From: Fremontodendron californicum | Taxonomy: Eukaryota > Streptophyta > Magnoliopsida > Malvales > Malvaceae | Reading direction: 5' to 3' | Length of the DNA: 64,000 nt | NCBI GenBank assembly: GCA_030761205.1 | Contig: JAULJL010000010.1 | Span: forward strand, 2,237,001-2,301,000 | Shown here: positions 11,365-22,829 of the stretch, one piece after another | Layout of the letters: each line of letters begins with the position of its first letter | Numbering within the stretch: position 1 is the stretch's first letter | Notes under the pieces: generated by a model | Told to the model about the DNA's origin: nothing | What the model saw: only the letters and a program-made list of their open reading frames with translations | Database searches by the model: none | Made by a program: the position numbers and the translations under genes

Positions 11365-12917
11365 ATGGAGAAGAAAGAGAGGCATTTTGTATTGGTTCAT
11401 GGAGCGTTTCATAGAGCATGGTGCTGGTATAAGGTGGCAACTCTGCTGAAATCAGCCCACGGCCATAAAGTTACAGCTCTGGACCTGGCTGCTTCTGGGG
11501 TTCATCCAAAGCAAGTGCATGAGCTTCATTCAATTTCAGACTACTATGAGCCATTGATGGAATTCATGGCCTCTCTTCCAGCAGAGGAAAGGGTGATTCT
11601 GGTGGGTCACAGCCTGGGTGGACTCAGCCTATCTGTAGCCATGGAAAGGTAATTTCCTGACAAAGTATCTGTCGCAGTTTTTGCCACCGCTACTATGCCA
11701 GGCCCCGACTTCAGTTTTGCTTCACTAGAAGAAGAGGTATTCCTCGTTAATCACTCACTATGTACCCTATCCAACACTTACTCGAATGCGGATAACATAT
11801 TATGTAGGCTCTGAAATAATTGCTTGGGATCAACCTTTTCTGATTGCATTAGTTATGGTGTCCAAATCTTTCTTTTGGCTTTTTGTTGGGTATTTGCATC
11901 TTTATTGGGACAATTATGCAATCATATATTATAAGCAAATACCTTATCATTTTTTTTTTTTCAATGTAACACAAATTTTTTTTTTTTTTTTTCAATATAT
12001 CGCATCATCATGGTGCCGACTATACCTCAAAGGAAGTGTGTTTTATATTTTTTTATCAAGTCTCCACTAATGATTTTGACAAAATTAGATGGAGAAATGT
12101 AGTAAGTCATAATTTTAGATGAAAAATTGAGAAATTTCCTTCTATAATCCTATCTTAAGATTAATTAGAAAGAGTAATAGAAACTAAAACTTTGAACTCA
12201 AAACTTAGTTGAGTTGGTTCATGCCGTCATTTTTAAGAGGTGACATTTAATAAATCTAACATTCGAATCTCAGTATTTGCAACCCCTTTTCCTATTCCAG
12301 ATTTTTGTACAAAAAAAAAGAGACTAAAAACTTTGCTTTGCTTGTTCTTTCTCTGACAGTTTACTAGGAAAGGAATAATTTCCAAGATGGATGGGCAATA
12401 TACATTTGATAACGGGACTGACAACCCTCCGACCTCCATACTCGCCGGGCCTAACTACCTTTCATCTAACGTATACCAGCTATCTCCTCCTGAGGTAACA
12501 AAAAGAGAATCATTTTTTTTCTCCAAATCCAAGTTCAAGGAAGTCCCTCAAAAGAATGCTTTTATCAGATTTCTTTTCGGTTATAACTTGTAATTGGATG
12601 ATATTGTAATTCTTTTTTTTCCCCTTCATTTATTGAAGCAGGATATAACGCTTGCAATGCTTTTAATCAGACCAATTGCTCTCTATGGAGGCAAAGAATC
12701 TATAGAGCTGTGTAAGGAAAAATATGGATCAGTAAGAAGAGTTTACATTGTGTGCGATCAAGATCATGGCACACCTGAAAATGTGCAAAGGTGGATGATC
12801 GAAAACAATCCACCAGATGAGGTAAAGCTGATCTCTGGCTCTGATCATATGGTAATGTTTTCAAAGCCTCAGGAGCTGTGCTCTTGCCTCCAAGAAATTG
12901 CAGAGAAATATTCTTAA
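11365..12917 (+). pseudogene. Methylesterase (SABP2/MES-type alpha/beta hydrolase) with internal stop codon
   Basis: Family members hydrolyse methyl esters of salicylate, jasmonate or auxin, or are related nitrile lyases and alkaloid esterases. They are soluble proteins of about 260 residues. Exons: 11365-11736, 12360-12494 and 12642-12917. All introns are phase 0 with GT-AG ends, giving 259 residues if the stop is ignored. The N-terminal HFVLVHGAFH oxyanion segment, the nucleophile elbow GHSLGG (Ser83), the acidic residue in CDQDHGTP and the catalytic His in GSDHMVMFSKP are all present. Codon 96 is TAA (11650-11652), placed between AMER and FPDKVSV, where the family runs on without a gap. 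It looks like a 3-bp insertion that leaves the frame otherwise intact. As read, only 95 residues would be made, lacking two of the three catalytic residues. The substrate cannot be inferred. Confidence 0.8.
12194..12318 (+). mobile_element. tRNA-derived SINE (family S2) in intron 1 of the methylesterase
   Basis: An A-box-like segment (TTAGTTGAGTTGGTT) is followed by a B-box-like segment (CATTCGAATC) and a short A tail. The flanks look like an imperfect target duplication: AGAAACTAAAACTTTG on the left and AGAGACTAAAAACTTTG on the right. Three further relatives lie at about 29.1, 33.9 and 36.3 kb. Confidence 0.65.
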
Positions 12918-13234
12918 ATCTGCTATTGTATACTTGTCAATTAGTAAAAATGACTTGGGGTCCAATTATTAGCTGCTGTTTACTGCTGCTTTATTGGATA
13001 TATGGAAATCTACTTATCCAAAAAAAAAATTATTAGCTGCTGTTTGATGACTTGTAAAACAGTTAAATAAAAATGGGTAAACATCATTTTTCAAGTTCAT
13101 TAATGGATTTTGAATTGTAAGGGGACCAATGTGAAGATTGTTGGATCTATGAATTATATGCTATATATAGATCAAGAATTGGATACTATCGGATGTCCAA
13201 TAAGGGAAAGGAAAAAAACCGAGCGCTCCTTTTT

Positions 13235-13285
13235 GCACATCCCATGCACCAGCAGGAAGTGCTTTTCCCTTTTGTCCTTTGCCAT
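13235..13285 (-). pseudogene. Truncated 5' end of a second methylesterase gene
   Basis: On the minus strand an ATG in good context (AAACCATGGCAAAGG) begins a frame reading MAKDKREKHFLLVHGMC. This is the typical methylesterase start and the first strand plus oxyanion loop (HFLLVHG). After the cysteine, homology stops abruptly and no Ser-elbow or later exon follows. It lies tail-to-tail with the methylesterase upstream, so it may be the relic of a local inverted duplication. The functional domain is absent. Confidence 0.6.
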
Positions 13286-14802
13286 GGTTTTTCTATTTTT
13301 CTGTATTGGAGAGTTAGAACTTCGAACTTTGCTCTCTTGACTCTTGGCCTCGTTCAACACAGAATTTAGAGATAAACCCCATTGCGGATCTTTCAAGGCA
13401 TAAAATGGGAAATTGAAGTACAAAAAGTTTGAGCCTACTAAATCATAAATGCAATTAACTAACTTCAACAATACATATATTTATTTTGCGTGTTCGACCT
13501 TTGAATTATCTCCATTATTTTTTACTTTAGAATATGTCATTGTCATGCTTCTATTTGGAAGCATTAAAGCTGTGGGCTTATGCTGTCTCCCAATCAGTGA
13601 CCTGATTTAGGGACTGGAGTTCATCGCTTGTTCATCAGTTCACCGCATGTTTAAATGGAGCTTGTGGACCACTCTAGATTAGACCTGCTCATGGCCGGGC
13701 CAGGCTGCGACTCGATTTTTTTCTAGAATCTTTACCCAGGCTCGGCCTGACAGGCCCAAATTTACTGTTCACAATATTAAAAAAATATTTTTTAAATTTT
13801 TATATATATTTTTATAATTAAAATTAAATTAAATAATATTATTTTAATTAAACAAACACTGTTCCGGGCCGGGTCGGGTCGGGCTACCCGGCCCATGAAC
13901 ATGTCTACTCTAGATATATATGAAAGGGAAAAATTGTGACTATAATAATTAAATTATTGAATTGTCCGTATTTTTCATAATTATTAATTAGATAACCTAA
14001 TATATATTCATCAAATTTGCATAATTAATTTAATTTATTTCTATCTCCTCAAACTAGAAGAATCAGAAAGTGGTAACATTTAGAAATCCCTAAATTAGCT
14101 AAAACTAGATTCGATAACTTTGAATATGATATGATTATATGACACGAACATAACACATATTATGATTTAATCACTTAGTTATTTATGATTTTTTATAATT
14201 AAGAAAAATAATGATTTAATCTATAATTATTTTTTTTCATCCAATCGTTTATAGGTTGACAAATTATTGCCGTGGTTATCCATCCCTAAACTGATGTCAT
14301 CACATGGACAAATCACGTCAACTCAAATGCCACATGTCCATGGCCTGGTTAGTAACTTAAGTTTAATTTGTGTATTAAAGAAAGAAAAAAGAAAAATACG
14401 TATAATTGTTCAATGTTCGAATAACCTAGTTACAAGTCTTCTTCATTCTTAAAAAAGTTAGTATGATCTTGAGTTCAACCCGTAGGTAAGCACATGAATG
14501 TTGCTAAAGAGACTAGTGTAACTGCCTTATCAGTACAATAATTGTCTTTGATTAAAGAAATATATGAAAGAAAAAAAAAACCCTGTAATTTTGATGGTAA
14601 TTAAATTTCATAGAAGATCATGCTAGAAATTAAAAATGGAAACCATAGAATAGCAAGCACTAGCAAGGAGAAATCAAGCAGGTGCATGCATTAATGTAAC
14701 TAAGTAATTAACAAGGGAAGGTTAATTAAGTACATATCCATGATATAGTTGAAGTTGTAATAGCAATGAGTGATGATCCGATCGATCAGTACAACAATTC
14801 TC
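13286..14802. other. Intergenic region between methylesterase remnants and the MYB gene
   Basis: Contains one well-delimited hAT element (13680-13907) and otherwise AT-rich single-copy-looking sequence. The part next to 14803 is the 3' flank of the MYB gene. No other gene was recognised. Confidence 0.6.
13680..13907. mobile_element. hAT-type MITE, D family (GGGCCGGGC-rich), copy 1
   Basis: The ends TAGACCTGCTCATGG and CCATGAACATGTCTA are inverted repeats. The 8-bp target duplication CTCTAGAT is exact at 13672-13679 and 13908-13915. It has GC-rich subterminal blocks and an AT-rich core, 228 bp, non-coding. An 8-bp duplication indicates the hAT superfamily. Confidence 0.85.
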
Positions 14803-17195
14803 TCATTCGTCTTCCAATCCTAGCAAAGATGTCAGGTCGTCGAACTCCATTCCAAACATCGGTGCAAGCTCACTTTCATGCATGTAACTGTTCTCAAATA
14901 CGTCATCTATCCTAATTTGTGAGAAATCTAAGTAATCCAAAGCGTTAGGCATATTGAGAACATTGTCAATCAAAGGTTCATCCTCGAGATTATAAGGCAT
15001 TTGAACCTCGTTATAATCCTTCGGAGATTCCAACGTTAACTTATCATTGGTATCCGCTGGGGTTGACGACGAAGGGGGGCATTGGTTCTTCATCGAGTGT
15101 TTACCTTCGTCAAATGAGATTAAGACCTTAGTGCAACGAGTGGCCTTAGGTGTAATCACATTAGGAGGAGTAATACCCGACAAATATTTTCCGACAGATT
15201 TCTTGTCTTCACTTTCAGATTTCTTTTTTGATGTCTTTGGTACATCGCCATTCAACTTTTTTGATAGTACGGTGTTCCAGTAGTTCTTGATCTCGTTGTC
15301 CGTTCGTCCTGGAAGCCGTCCGGCTATCAAAGACCACCTACAATTTTCAAGGAAAATATTGAATTATTGATTAATTACTTCACCAATTCTCAGTGCCTTG
15401 ACATGAATGCTTTGATGTTTAAAGAACAAAATCTGCGTCGAAGGGGATCTCACAATTCTCATCAGTTGGTCTATTGGTCAATATATAGGCTATATAGTAA
15501 TAATTAAGGTGGAGCTCGTTTTATTCACTGCTAGATGTCAACCTTCCCTCTTTATAAAATCTAACATCTCTCAAACCATTTATTATAAATGGATTTTACT
15601 AACCGGCATCTTAAAAGCATTTGTTAAGATTGTTATATATAATAATATTTTCACTTAATGTATTAAAAATTATGAATAAAATTATCAATTATTGTATTTA
15701 ATATAATATTTATTATAAATAATATATTAATTAATCTTAAAAAATAATTTTTAAGACATTCGTTAACAAAATTTTAAATCTAATAATCACACAACCTTTT
15801 TTTCCCTAATTCAAAATGAAATAGGATGATTAACAATAATTAATATAGGGTAGTAGCCAGTAGACCTGCTCACGGGCCGGGCAGCCCGCCCTGCCCGTAT
15901 CGGGCCGGGTCTGGGCAGGATATTTTGTGTTCCGAGCCGGCCCGGCCCGGAACAGTAATTTTTATTATAATAATATTATTTTATTTAATTTTAATTATAA
16001 AAAAAAAATTATTTTTTTATTTCAATGAACAGTGTTTCGGGCCTAAACGGGCGGGCCGGGCCGACCCAGGGCCGGGCCTGGGCAGAGAAAATAAAAAAAA
16101 ACCGGGCCACGGCCCGGACCGGCCCGACCCATGAGCAGCTCTAGTAGCCAGTGAGGCCTTCTATTGCAGTGTAATTACCTTTAATGCATGCTTCCTTCAA
16201 TTTACATTCTAATCTCACACTACACCAAAATTAACTTTAAACATCATTTTTTTTTTATTACATTTCTCAAATGTTGTTAAAAACAGAAAAGACAACACTT
16301 TGACAGTATTTTGCATATTGCTGTTATATATTATAATGGCAAATAATTACAACATTTTTAAAATTTTTAGAAGTATTTGACATGCTCTGTTGTAAATCTT
16401 ATTATATAAAAATACTTTTGGTAGCACTTACAATTGCTAGCATTGAGATCTTTTGCAGCAAATAAGAAATGCATGTAAAAAATCATGAAAAACTGTTATA
16501 AAGTAGAAATAACAATATTTTGATAAGTGTTATTATACATATGTAAAAATGCTATTAAAGACATAAGGCTGCTGTCACATACACAGCACATGAATAAATG
16601 TTGTCTTATCTTACAACAACAGTTTTTTTAGTTTCCGCAGCACTTCAAAATACTGTTATATGTCAAATTTGGCTAAGTGTCATTATTTCAAATATTTTTT
16701 TCTTTGAGAAAAATCAAAAGAATCCCTTTCACCTATGTTAAATTTTGACATTTTATATACATTACAAAATTATGAAATTAAAAAGAAAAAAAAAATTACC
16801 TGTTGCCAAGAAGACGATGAAGTCTAATGATAAGGTCATCTTCTTCGGGAGAAATATTACCTCTCTTAATACCTGGCCTCAAATAATTCATCCATCGTAG
16901 CCGGCAGCTCTTCCCACATCTGTTCAAACCTTTTAACCATAAAAACCAGCAGATGAAAGAGTAAGAAAAAGAGGTTATAAACTGAAGAAAACTATAATCC
17001 AAAAATGCTATGAAGAATTACAAAAACAAAGCAACAAAAAAAAGAAAAGAAAAGAAAGATACCGGCTTTTTGAGGAAGAGTTCTCCATTTGCTTTCACCA
17101 TGGAGTTCAATGTAGTTGGTTAAGAGTTCATCTTCTTGCAAAGACCATGCTCCTCTATTGACTTCCTCTTTGAGACAGCATGGTTTTCTACCCAT
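14803..17195 (-). CDS. R2R3-MYB transcription factor, TT2-like (bHLH-interacting)
   Basis: Nuclear DNA-binding activator. Three exons: 17195-17063, 16929-16800 and 15337-14803. GT-AG junctions are in phase and give 265 residues. R2 runs from about residue 14 and R3 from about 67, with intact regular tryptophans (GAW, KWRTLP, RLRWMNY in R2; NRWSLIAGRLPG, KNYWNT in R3). R3 contains the bHLH-binding signature [DE]Lx2[RK]x3Lx6Lx3R (DLIIRLHRLLGNRWSLIAGR). After the MYB domain, VITPKATRCTKVLI resembles the subgroup-5 motif of TT2-type proanthocyanidin regulators. A role in flavonoid or proanthocyanidin control with a bHLH/WD40 complex follows from family knowledge and is not shown here. The C-terminus is acidic (EFDDLTSLLGLEDE), consistent with activation. 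Intron 2 (1.46 kb) carries three transposons. Confidence 0.9.
15591..15773 (-). repeat. Mutator-like MITE family A in MYB intron 2
   Basis: It starts GGATTTTACTAACCGG and ends ACATTCGTTAACAAAATTT, with the reversed family body between (TAATAATATTTTCACTTAATG). The target duplication is not convincing. Confidence 0.65.
15861..16143. mobile_element. hAT-type MITE, D family, copy 2, in MYB intron 2
   Basis: The ends TAGACCTGCTCACGGGCC and CCCATGAGCAGCTCTA are inverted repeats. The 8-bp duplication GTAGCCAG is exact (15853-15860 and 16144-16151). It has repeated GGGCCGGGC blocks near both ends. Confidence 0.88.
16218..16679. mobile_element. Short CACTA (En/Spm-like) element in MYB intron 2
   Basis: The left end is CACTACACCAAAATT. 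The right end, GGCTAAGTG, reads CACTTAGCC in reverse complement. The 3-bp duplication TCA is present on both sides (16215-16217 and 16680-16682). Subterminal ACAGTATTTTG motifs occur at both ends in opposite orientation. It is 462 bp and non-autonomous. Confidence 0.65.
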
Positions 17196-17248
17196 TATTT
17201 CAGCTCCTTCTTTTAACCCAAATCTTCTTCCCCTACTCCTATTCAATG

Positions 17249-17262
17249 TAATATATATATAG
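17249..17262 (-). promoter_or_regulatory. Candidate TATA box of the MYB gene
   Basis: On the minus strand CTATATATATATTA lies about 55-65 bases upstream of the start codon at 17195. This is close but acceptable for a short 5' leader. Other AT-rich matches nearby cannot be excluded. Confidence 0.4.
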
Positions 17263-18159
17263 TGGCAAGTTAGCCAGGGAAAAAGGCAATAAAATGAAGG
17301 GAAACAAACATTTTGGTTTTTTTTTTTCTCTCAACTTTTTGGTGCAACAAACTTTTGGCTTTGCTCTTTGTGAAAGCATTTAACTTTCACAAGACAATTA
17401 ATTCTACTCTTAAAAACAGGAATGGTTCTCAAGTTGCATGCCACATTGGTCCTTTTGAAAGCATATATAGTTATCAGAATTAGATCGAATAATGATACGT
17501 TTAAGATTTTTCGAATTAATTGATTCAATCGTTAGATAATTTGGGTTAATATTGAGTTAACAATAATATTTCAAAATATTATAAATTATTTGAATATTTT
17601 ACGTAATTGTACGTAGAAACTAAAAATTATGTTACAAAAGTTAAAAATACGCATTATCATTTAAAATTAGGAAAAAGAAAGCTAAAATTAAAAATATTAT
17701 TTTTACTTTTTGGTGTTTTAAAATGTCTTTTTAATTATTTTTTAAAACATAATTTTTTAGTGAAAAATATTAAAAAATTAATAGTTAGTATATAAAACTA
17801 AGTTAGATACAATTTTAAAATTAATTTAAAAAGCCATTTTTAATTGATCTGGATCAGTAATAAACCCAACGGGTTATCAGTTTTCTCATAATCCGACGAA
17901 TCAATCTAATTTTTTTGGATCAATTAAACAAACGATCTGGTTAATGTCGGACTGGTCTGATTTTAATTAATAACAGTTTTTGAAAGTGAGCACATGGTGA
18001 ACTAACTCTTCGTAATGTCCCATTTTTTACTCCATGTGTGCTTAAAAGAGAAGTAAAATTCTAAGCATCATTTTTAAGGCAAATCTGTACATATTTCCCC
18101 CCCCATAAATGGATATTGACTTTATGAATATTACAATCAATGCATAAAAATGGAACATT

Positions 18160-18530
18160 GGTTGAATCGGTGTATTGTTGATTTCGGTTTAATTTGTGCA
18201 ACCGTTTCAATTTATCGGTCCAATTAAAAAAAATTAAATATAAAATATATTATTTTAATAATAAATAAGTATTAAATATAATAAATACTTAAACAAAAAT
18301 ATTTTTGATTTAATAGTATAGTATTTAATATAGAGTTATGAGGTTAGGAGCTCAAATCACATTAATTACAAAAAATTAATAATAAAATTTTTTAAAATTG
18401 ATTCAATTATTGATTTTATTTAATTTTATCATTTTAATTGACCGATTTACTGAAGATCCGATTTAATGACACTTATTAAATTGGACAGATCACCAATTCA
18501 ACCGATCCGACCGACCGATCCATTATGATA
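18160..18530. repeat. Inverted-repeat element with GGTTGAATCGG-type ends
   Basis: The left part begins TTGGTTGAATCGGTGTATTG. The right part ends CACCAATTCAACCGATCC, which is broadly its reverse complement. The core is AT-rich. The boundaries are approximate and no target duplication was established. Confidence 0.4.
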
Positions 18531-18667
18531 TTTTTTTTACTGATGACGAATTTGAATTAAATAAAATAATTTTCCAACTAACATGATAATTCTAAAATAA
18601 TTACATTAAGAAATGCTCTTAATTAAACCAATCATTAAACAAGACTCAAAAAAATAATTAATAATTG

Positions 18668-18786
18668 GATTTTGCTAACAAATGCTTTAAGAGCATTTTT
18701 TTTAAAGTTATTATATAAATTAATACTTTTACATTAGAAATCATCTTTAAAATTATCAATTATTACATTTAATACAAAATTATTCA
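18668..18786 (-). repeat. Truncated Mutator-like MITE family A
   Basis: The terminus GGATTTTGCTAACAAATG is followed by the reversed family body (ATTATCAATTATTACATTTA). The second terminus is missing. Confidence 0.5.
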
Positions 18787-19204
18787 AACTCATGTTTCAA
18801 TTTTTAATTATTTACTTTTATAACATCTTTTTGAACAGCTACTGCTTTATTTGATTTACTGTGGAAGTTGACACAATTATATGGTTGATCAACTCACAAA
18901 TTATTGAAGACAATCATTGAGTTCGGCTTTTTACTTCAGATTCCTTATAAAATTAAGACATGTTGTCTCTTATCAATTAGGACTCACCCTAATTTCTCTC
19001 AATTATTTTCCATGCCAAAAACTTCGGTCATTTATCCCTCAAAATTGCTTTACAGAATGTATTTATTTCATGGTTTCTGATACAAACTCAAATTTGTTTT
19101 TCGCATAAATTAAAAATTTTAAATTTTGAGAGTCAAATATCCTACTTCTGCTTTTACCGTTTACAATAAATAAACTCTTCAATAAATTAAGTAAACACCC
19201 ACTT

Positions 19205-19530
19205 TTATGGCCAACTCGTCGTCCATTGGATTTAGCAATGTAACCGTACTCGTCGTGCACGTAAAGTTTTGAATCAATCCGATATTTTTATCATATCGGT
19301 CGAGAATACTGTCTTCTTCAATATATATTTAACGGTTGAAATTTTTTTTATATTGAACAAATAGTTAGACATTTTAATTTACTCGAAACTCGACGTGTAT
19401 GATCTACGTACGTACGTGAATAGAATATGAAATACGATAATCGAAGTAAAAAAATATAAATCATATAAAAAATTATAAAAACGTGTAAAATTAATTTAAT
19501 TTTATATTAATATAAATGCATCTCTTCTTA
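19205..19530 (+). repeat. C-type element, copy 1 (left end missing)
   Basis: It shares long blocks with the copy at 35005-35372 (TTTAACGGTTGAAA, TCGTCGTGCACG, AATAGAATATGAAATA) and ends with TTTTATATTAATATAAATG, the family's right terminus. The left terminal repeat is not seen. Confidence 0.5.
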
Positions 19531-19798
19531 ATAATATATATATATATAACTTAATTAGAGCAAGAGGATAAAATGGTGGGGAAGGTAGAAAACGGATCAA
19601 ACCTTAACATCTGGCATCATATCTTATCTATCTACCCTCTTATCTATTTTTTAATGAAGGATTGAGAGACTGGATATCGGGATCGGAGCTAGGGGGGAGG
19701 GGATGTACTGCATGCAACGATATTGTTATAGGGTAGTTAATATCTTGCATGGTATACAATTAAAATCATGAATACCCATTGGTAAACTATAATATTTA

Positions 19799-19983
19799 GG
19801 GTTTTGTTAACGAGTGCCCTTAGGACACTTGTTAAGGTTAGTTAATATACTATTTATAGTAATAATATTGTATTAAATGCAAAAATTGATAATTTTATTC
19901 ATCATTTCCTATGCATTGAATGAAGATATTACTATATATAGTAACCTTAACAAGTGCCCTAAGGGCACTTGTTAGCAAAATCC
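19799..19983 (+). repeat. Best-preserved copy of Mutator-like MITE family A
   Basis: 185 bp. The ends GGGTTTTGTTAACGAGTGCC and CACTTGTTAGCAAAATCC begin terminal inverted repeats of about 37 bp. Each terminal repeat is itself a near-palindrome (AACAAGTGCCC facing GGGCACTTGTT), so each end can fold on its own as well as pair with the other. The flanks are AT-repeats, so the target duplication cannot be read. Confidence 0.75.
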
Positions 19984-20371
19984 ATATATATATATATATA
20001 TATATATATAATGTTCAGCTAATTTAGGTGCGATTTGCAAGTGTAATAAACTTTCTTGCTGGTAGTTAGGGAAAAAAAAAAAATACTCTATTGACATGAC
20101 ATATAAAGTTGAGTTTGCTTTTCTTTCGATTTTATTTATGAATATTAATATTGCTCGAGATGTTTTTAATATTATCGTCTTTTCTTCTTCTCATCACATA
20201 TATCTTGAAAATCTCGAATTTGATTTCAAAATTTGGAGAAATATATATATGCTACTTATGGAATATATAGGAGAATGTCATTATTTATTACTGTGTAATA
20301 TCTACTTTATACGAAATTTACTAGTTTTTTCCCCTTCTAACTCCATGTTTATATATATATATATATAAAAG

Positions 20372-20765
20372 AAAGATCCATTTATATTAATGTAAAAGTA
20401 TTTTAGTTTTACATGTTTTTATAATTTTTATACCATTCATATTTACTTAATCCAATCGTTGCATTTCATACTCTATTATTTATATAGATCGTACATGTCA
20501 CATTTCGAGTAAATTAAAAATGTGTAATTATTTGTTTAATGTAAAATTTTCAAAAGTTAAATATATATAAAAAAAATGATATTCTCGATCGTCATGATAT
20601 ATATAGATATTGAATCGATTCGAAATTATACGTATACGACAAGTGCAATTATATTGCTAAATCCAACGGTCCATTTGTTAAAATATCAATCTTACAAGAA
20701 ATTATAAAAATATGTAAAACTAATTAATTTTACATCAGTATAAATTGATTATCCATATATATATA
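20372..20765 (-). repeat. C-type element with long terminal inverted repeats, copy 2
   Basis: The left end GATCCATTTATATTAATG and the right end ATCAGTATAAATTGAT are inverted, and the similarity extends about 55 bp inward (TTTTACATGTTTTTATAATT against AATTATAAAAATATGTAAAA). The body is inverted relative to copies 1 and 3 (TGAATCGATTCG, AACGGTCCATTTGTTAAAAT). Confidence 0.6.
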
Positions 20766-21125
20766 TATATATTCCAGCCCTGTGACTTGGGTGCAACTAG
20801 CTTTGCTATAAGGCAGCATAGGTAGATGGATATTACTACTAAAGACAGAACCAATAAAGTTTCTATTAGTTTTGCAAACATATGAAGGCTGTTGAACTGT
20901 AACGACATTGGTAGCTGCCTAAATTAATTGATTATGGCAAAATGGAAATACAATGGAAGCATCATTTTTCACATACTATTTTCCAAGTGCTTGTAAGATT
21001 TAGTAATGTACTAGTATTTTTTTTGCCTTTTCCCTTTTTTATAACTTAAAGAGGAGAGTCATAGTCTTTACTTGTATAAACTCTCTTAATCAATTTCATC
21101 AAGAATTTGAGTTAAAGGCAAGTTT

Positions 21126-22180
21126 TTTTTTTTTTTTTTTTGTTGCTAAATCACATTATATTTAAAAAGCCAAAAGGCTGCAAGAGAGTCAAACTCTCAA
21201 ATTACAACAAAACACCAGAAGATAGATAGTGCTACCCAAAAAAAAACCCAAAATATGCTTAATATCACCCAAGTTATGCAATAATTTGCCTATCTCAAAG
21301 AAAAAGAAACAAACCATAAAATCAGTCAAGAATTTTCATCAAAATCACTCCTTTCCAGATTAGTTCCAACCTCAGTTAATTGTATCTAAAAGATACTCAA
21401 CCAGGCCTCAAACCACTCCTCAAATCAACCCCTGCTTTAGGCAATGCAACACCCGTCCCACTCACTTCTCTGCACACTTTTCTATCTCCATATCGCCAAT
21501 TCACTCACCTATTCCATTAATTTTTGCAAAGACTTTCTACAGTTTCCAAGGTCTATAATCACCCTTGTTAAACCAGTTAATGGCAATTATAGACAGAGAC
21601 TCAAAAAACAGCCTTATACTCCGATATCTTCCTGAATTAACTAAAACCTCCAAAGCAAATTTGATATCATCTAATTCAGCCAAATTGAACACCATAATAA
21701 CCAGTGACCAGAAAATAAGACAACCATCCATCCATTGTGATCTCTTAAAACCCCTCCAAAAGGCAAAACTAGCAAGTCCAAGTTTTCTCCTAGCAGCTCC
21801 CTCCACATTAAAATACACATATCCCACAACAAGTTATGTATGCAGCAGGATTTTCACAGAAAAATTGAAACTGGTATTGTCTACTCTTCATACTTTGCCT
21901 TCGCCCAGAATAGAGGGCGTAATTTAGTCAGAAATAGCAAATCATCAATATTCAAATTTTTATTTTCGACCACAACCTCATTCCTTATCAACCATACAGA
22001 TCATAGAGCAACCGCGTGCTTGTGCATTGGACATTGGATTAAAGCCATTTTTCTTTTGATAATCACCATTCTACTAGTAAGCATCCTATCTTCCATGGAA
22101 AAACAATTTTTATTTCAAACCATCACTAAATCACCCAAAAGACCATTTGAAGGTGTTAAAGTGCAGTCAAAATTTTCACG
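21126..22180 (-). mobile_element. 5'-truncated LINE remnant (non-LTR retrotransposon) with poly(A) tail
   Basis: On the plus strand the element starts with a T run (about 21126-21142), the reverse of its poly(A) tail, followed by 3' untranslated sequence. On the minus strand, broken frames read WLIRNEVVVENKNLNIDDLL and, further on, YFNVEGAARRKLGLASFAF with a later NLAELDDIKFALEV. These resemble the spacer and the RNase H domain (FNVDGA, then AEL) found at the end of plant L1-type LINE pol proteins. Several stops interrupt it, so it is dead. GTTAAAG-like motifs at both ends could be a decayed target duplication. Confidence 0.6.
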
Positions 22181-22575
22181 GGTCTAGTTTAGCATTGCTG
22201 TTAGAAAAAGCTTGGGTTGAAAAAAGCTTGAGTTGAAAAAAAGTGTGTTTATAAAGTGTGGTGAAAAAGTGTGGTTTAAAAACTTTTAAGTGTTTAGTAT
22301 TGCTGTGAAAAAGTGTTGTAGGAAATTGAAATGTCAAAAAAAGATATGTTTAAAATAATAAAAGTGTAGATATATGAGGATAATAAAGTCATTTTATTCA
22401 AAAGCCAGCTTTTAAAGCCCAAAAGCTATATTTTTTGGATTTTTGGTTTGGCTTTTCAAACCATGGTTTCAACAGCAGAAGCCAATTTTTTTTTATCTGT
22501 TTAGCATTGCGTTTGTGGTGAAAAGCAGCTTTTGACCTCAAAAACGCTGTGTCAGAAACAATGCTAAACGAGGCC
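22181..22575. repeat. PIF/Harbinger-like MITE, F family, copy 1
   Basis: The ends GGTCTAGTTTAGCATTGCTG and CAATGCTAAACGAGGCC are inverted repeats. The body contains GTGGTGAAAAAGTG-type subrepeats. No clean 3-bp duplication is seen for this copy, but copies 2 and 3 show TAA. Confidence 0.65.
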
Positions 22576-22829
22576 TAGGACTTAAATATCTATAAACTCC
22601 TGCAACATAGTTCCTGCATAAGAACCATTTCTACTTGATGCAATGCAGGCAAGTTGTTTGAGTTCCAAATTTTTGAAGTATATATAACAATCCCATGTTG
22701 GTAAACCAATTGGGCATTCTATCTTGTTCAGTATTTTACCATTACATCATCTTAGATTAGAACTTTCACTTTAATAAGATAATATGGATCGGGTAATAAA
22801 TTAACTTTACCTTCCCTCAAAATTGTTGC

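Larger units (their letters stand above)
17263..21125. other. Repeat-rich intergenic region upstream of the MYB gene
   Basis: No gene was recognised. It holds an inverted-repeat element near 18.2-18.5 kb, two family-A MITEs, two C-type elements in opposite orientation and several AT microsatellites (about 19983-20009, 20349-20367 and 20757-20772). Confidence 0.6.

Noticed and set aside
11643..11652. AAAG|GTAATT as an alternative 5' splice site that would remove the TAA in the methylesterase
   Set aside because: Splicing from here to the exon at 12360 shifts the frame and meets a stop after six codons. It would also delete the conserved FPDKVSVAVF segment that follows directly in the genomic frame.
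14803..17195. Reading the MYB gene as an anthocyanin activator of the PAP/Ruby type
   Set aside because: The N-terminus, the R2 sequence and the VITPKATRCTK motif fit TT2-like subgroup 5 better than the anthocyanin subgroup.
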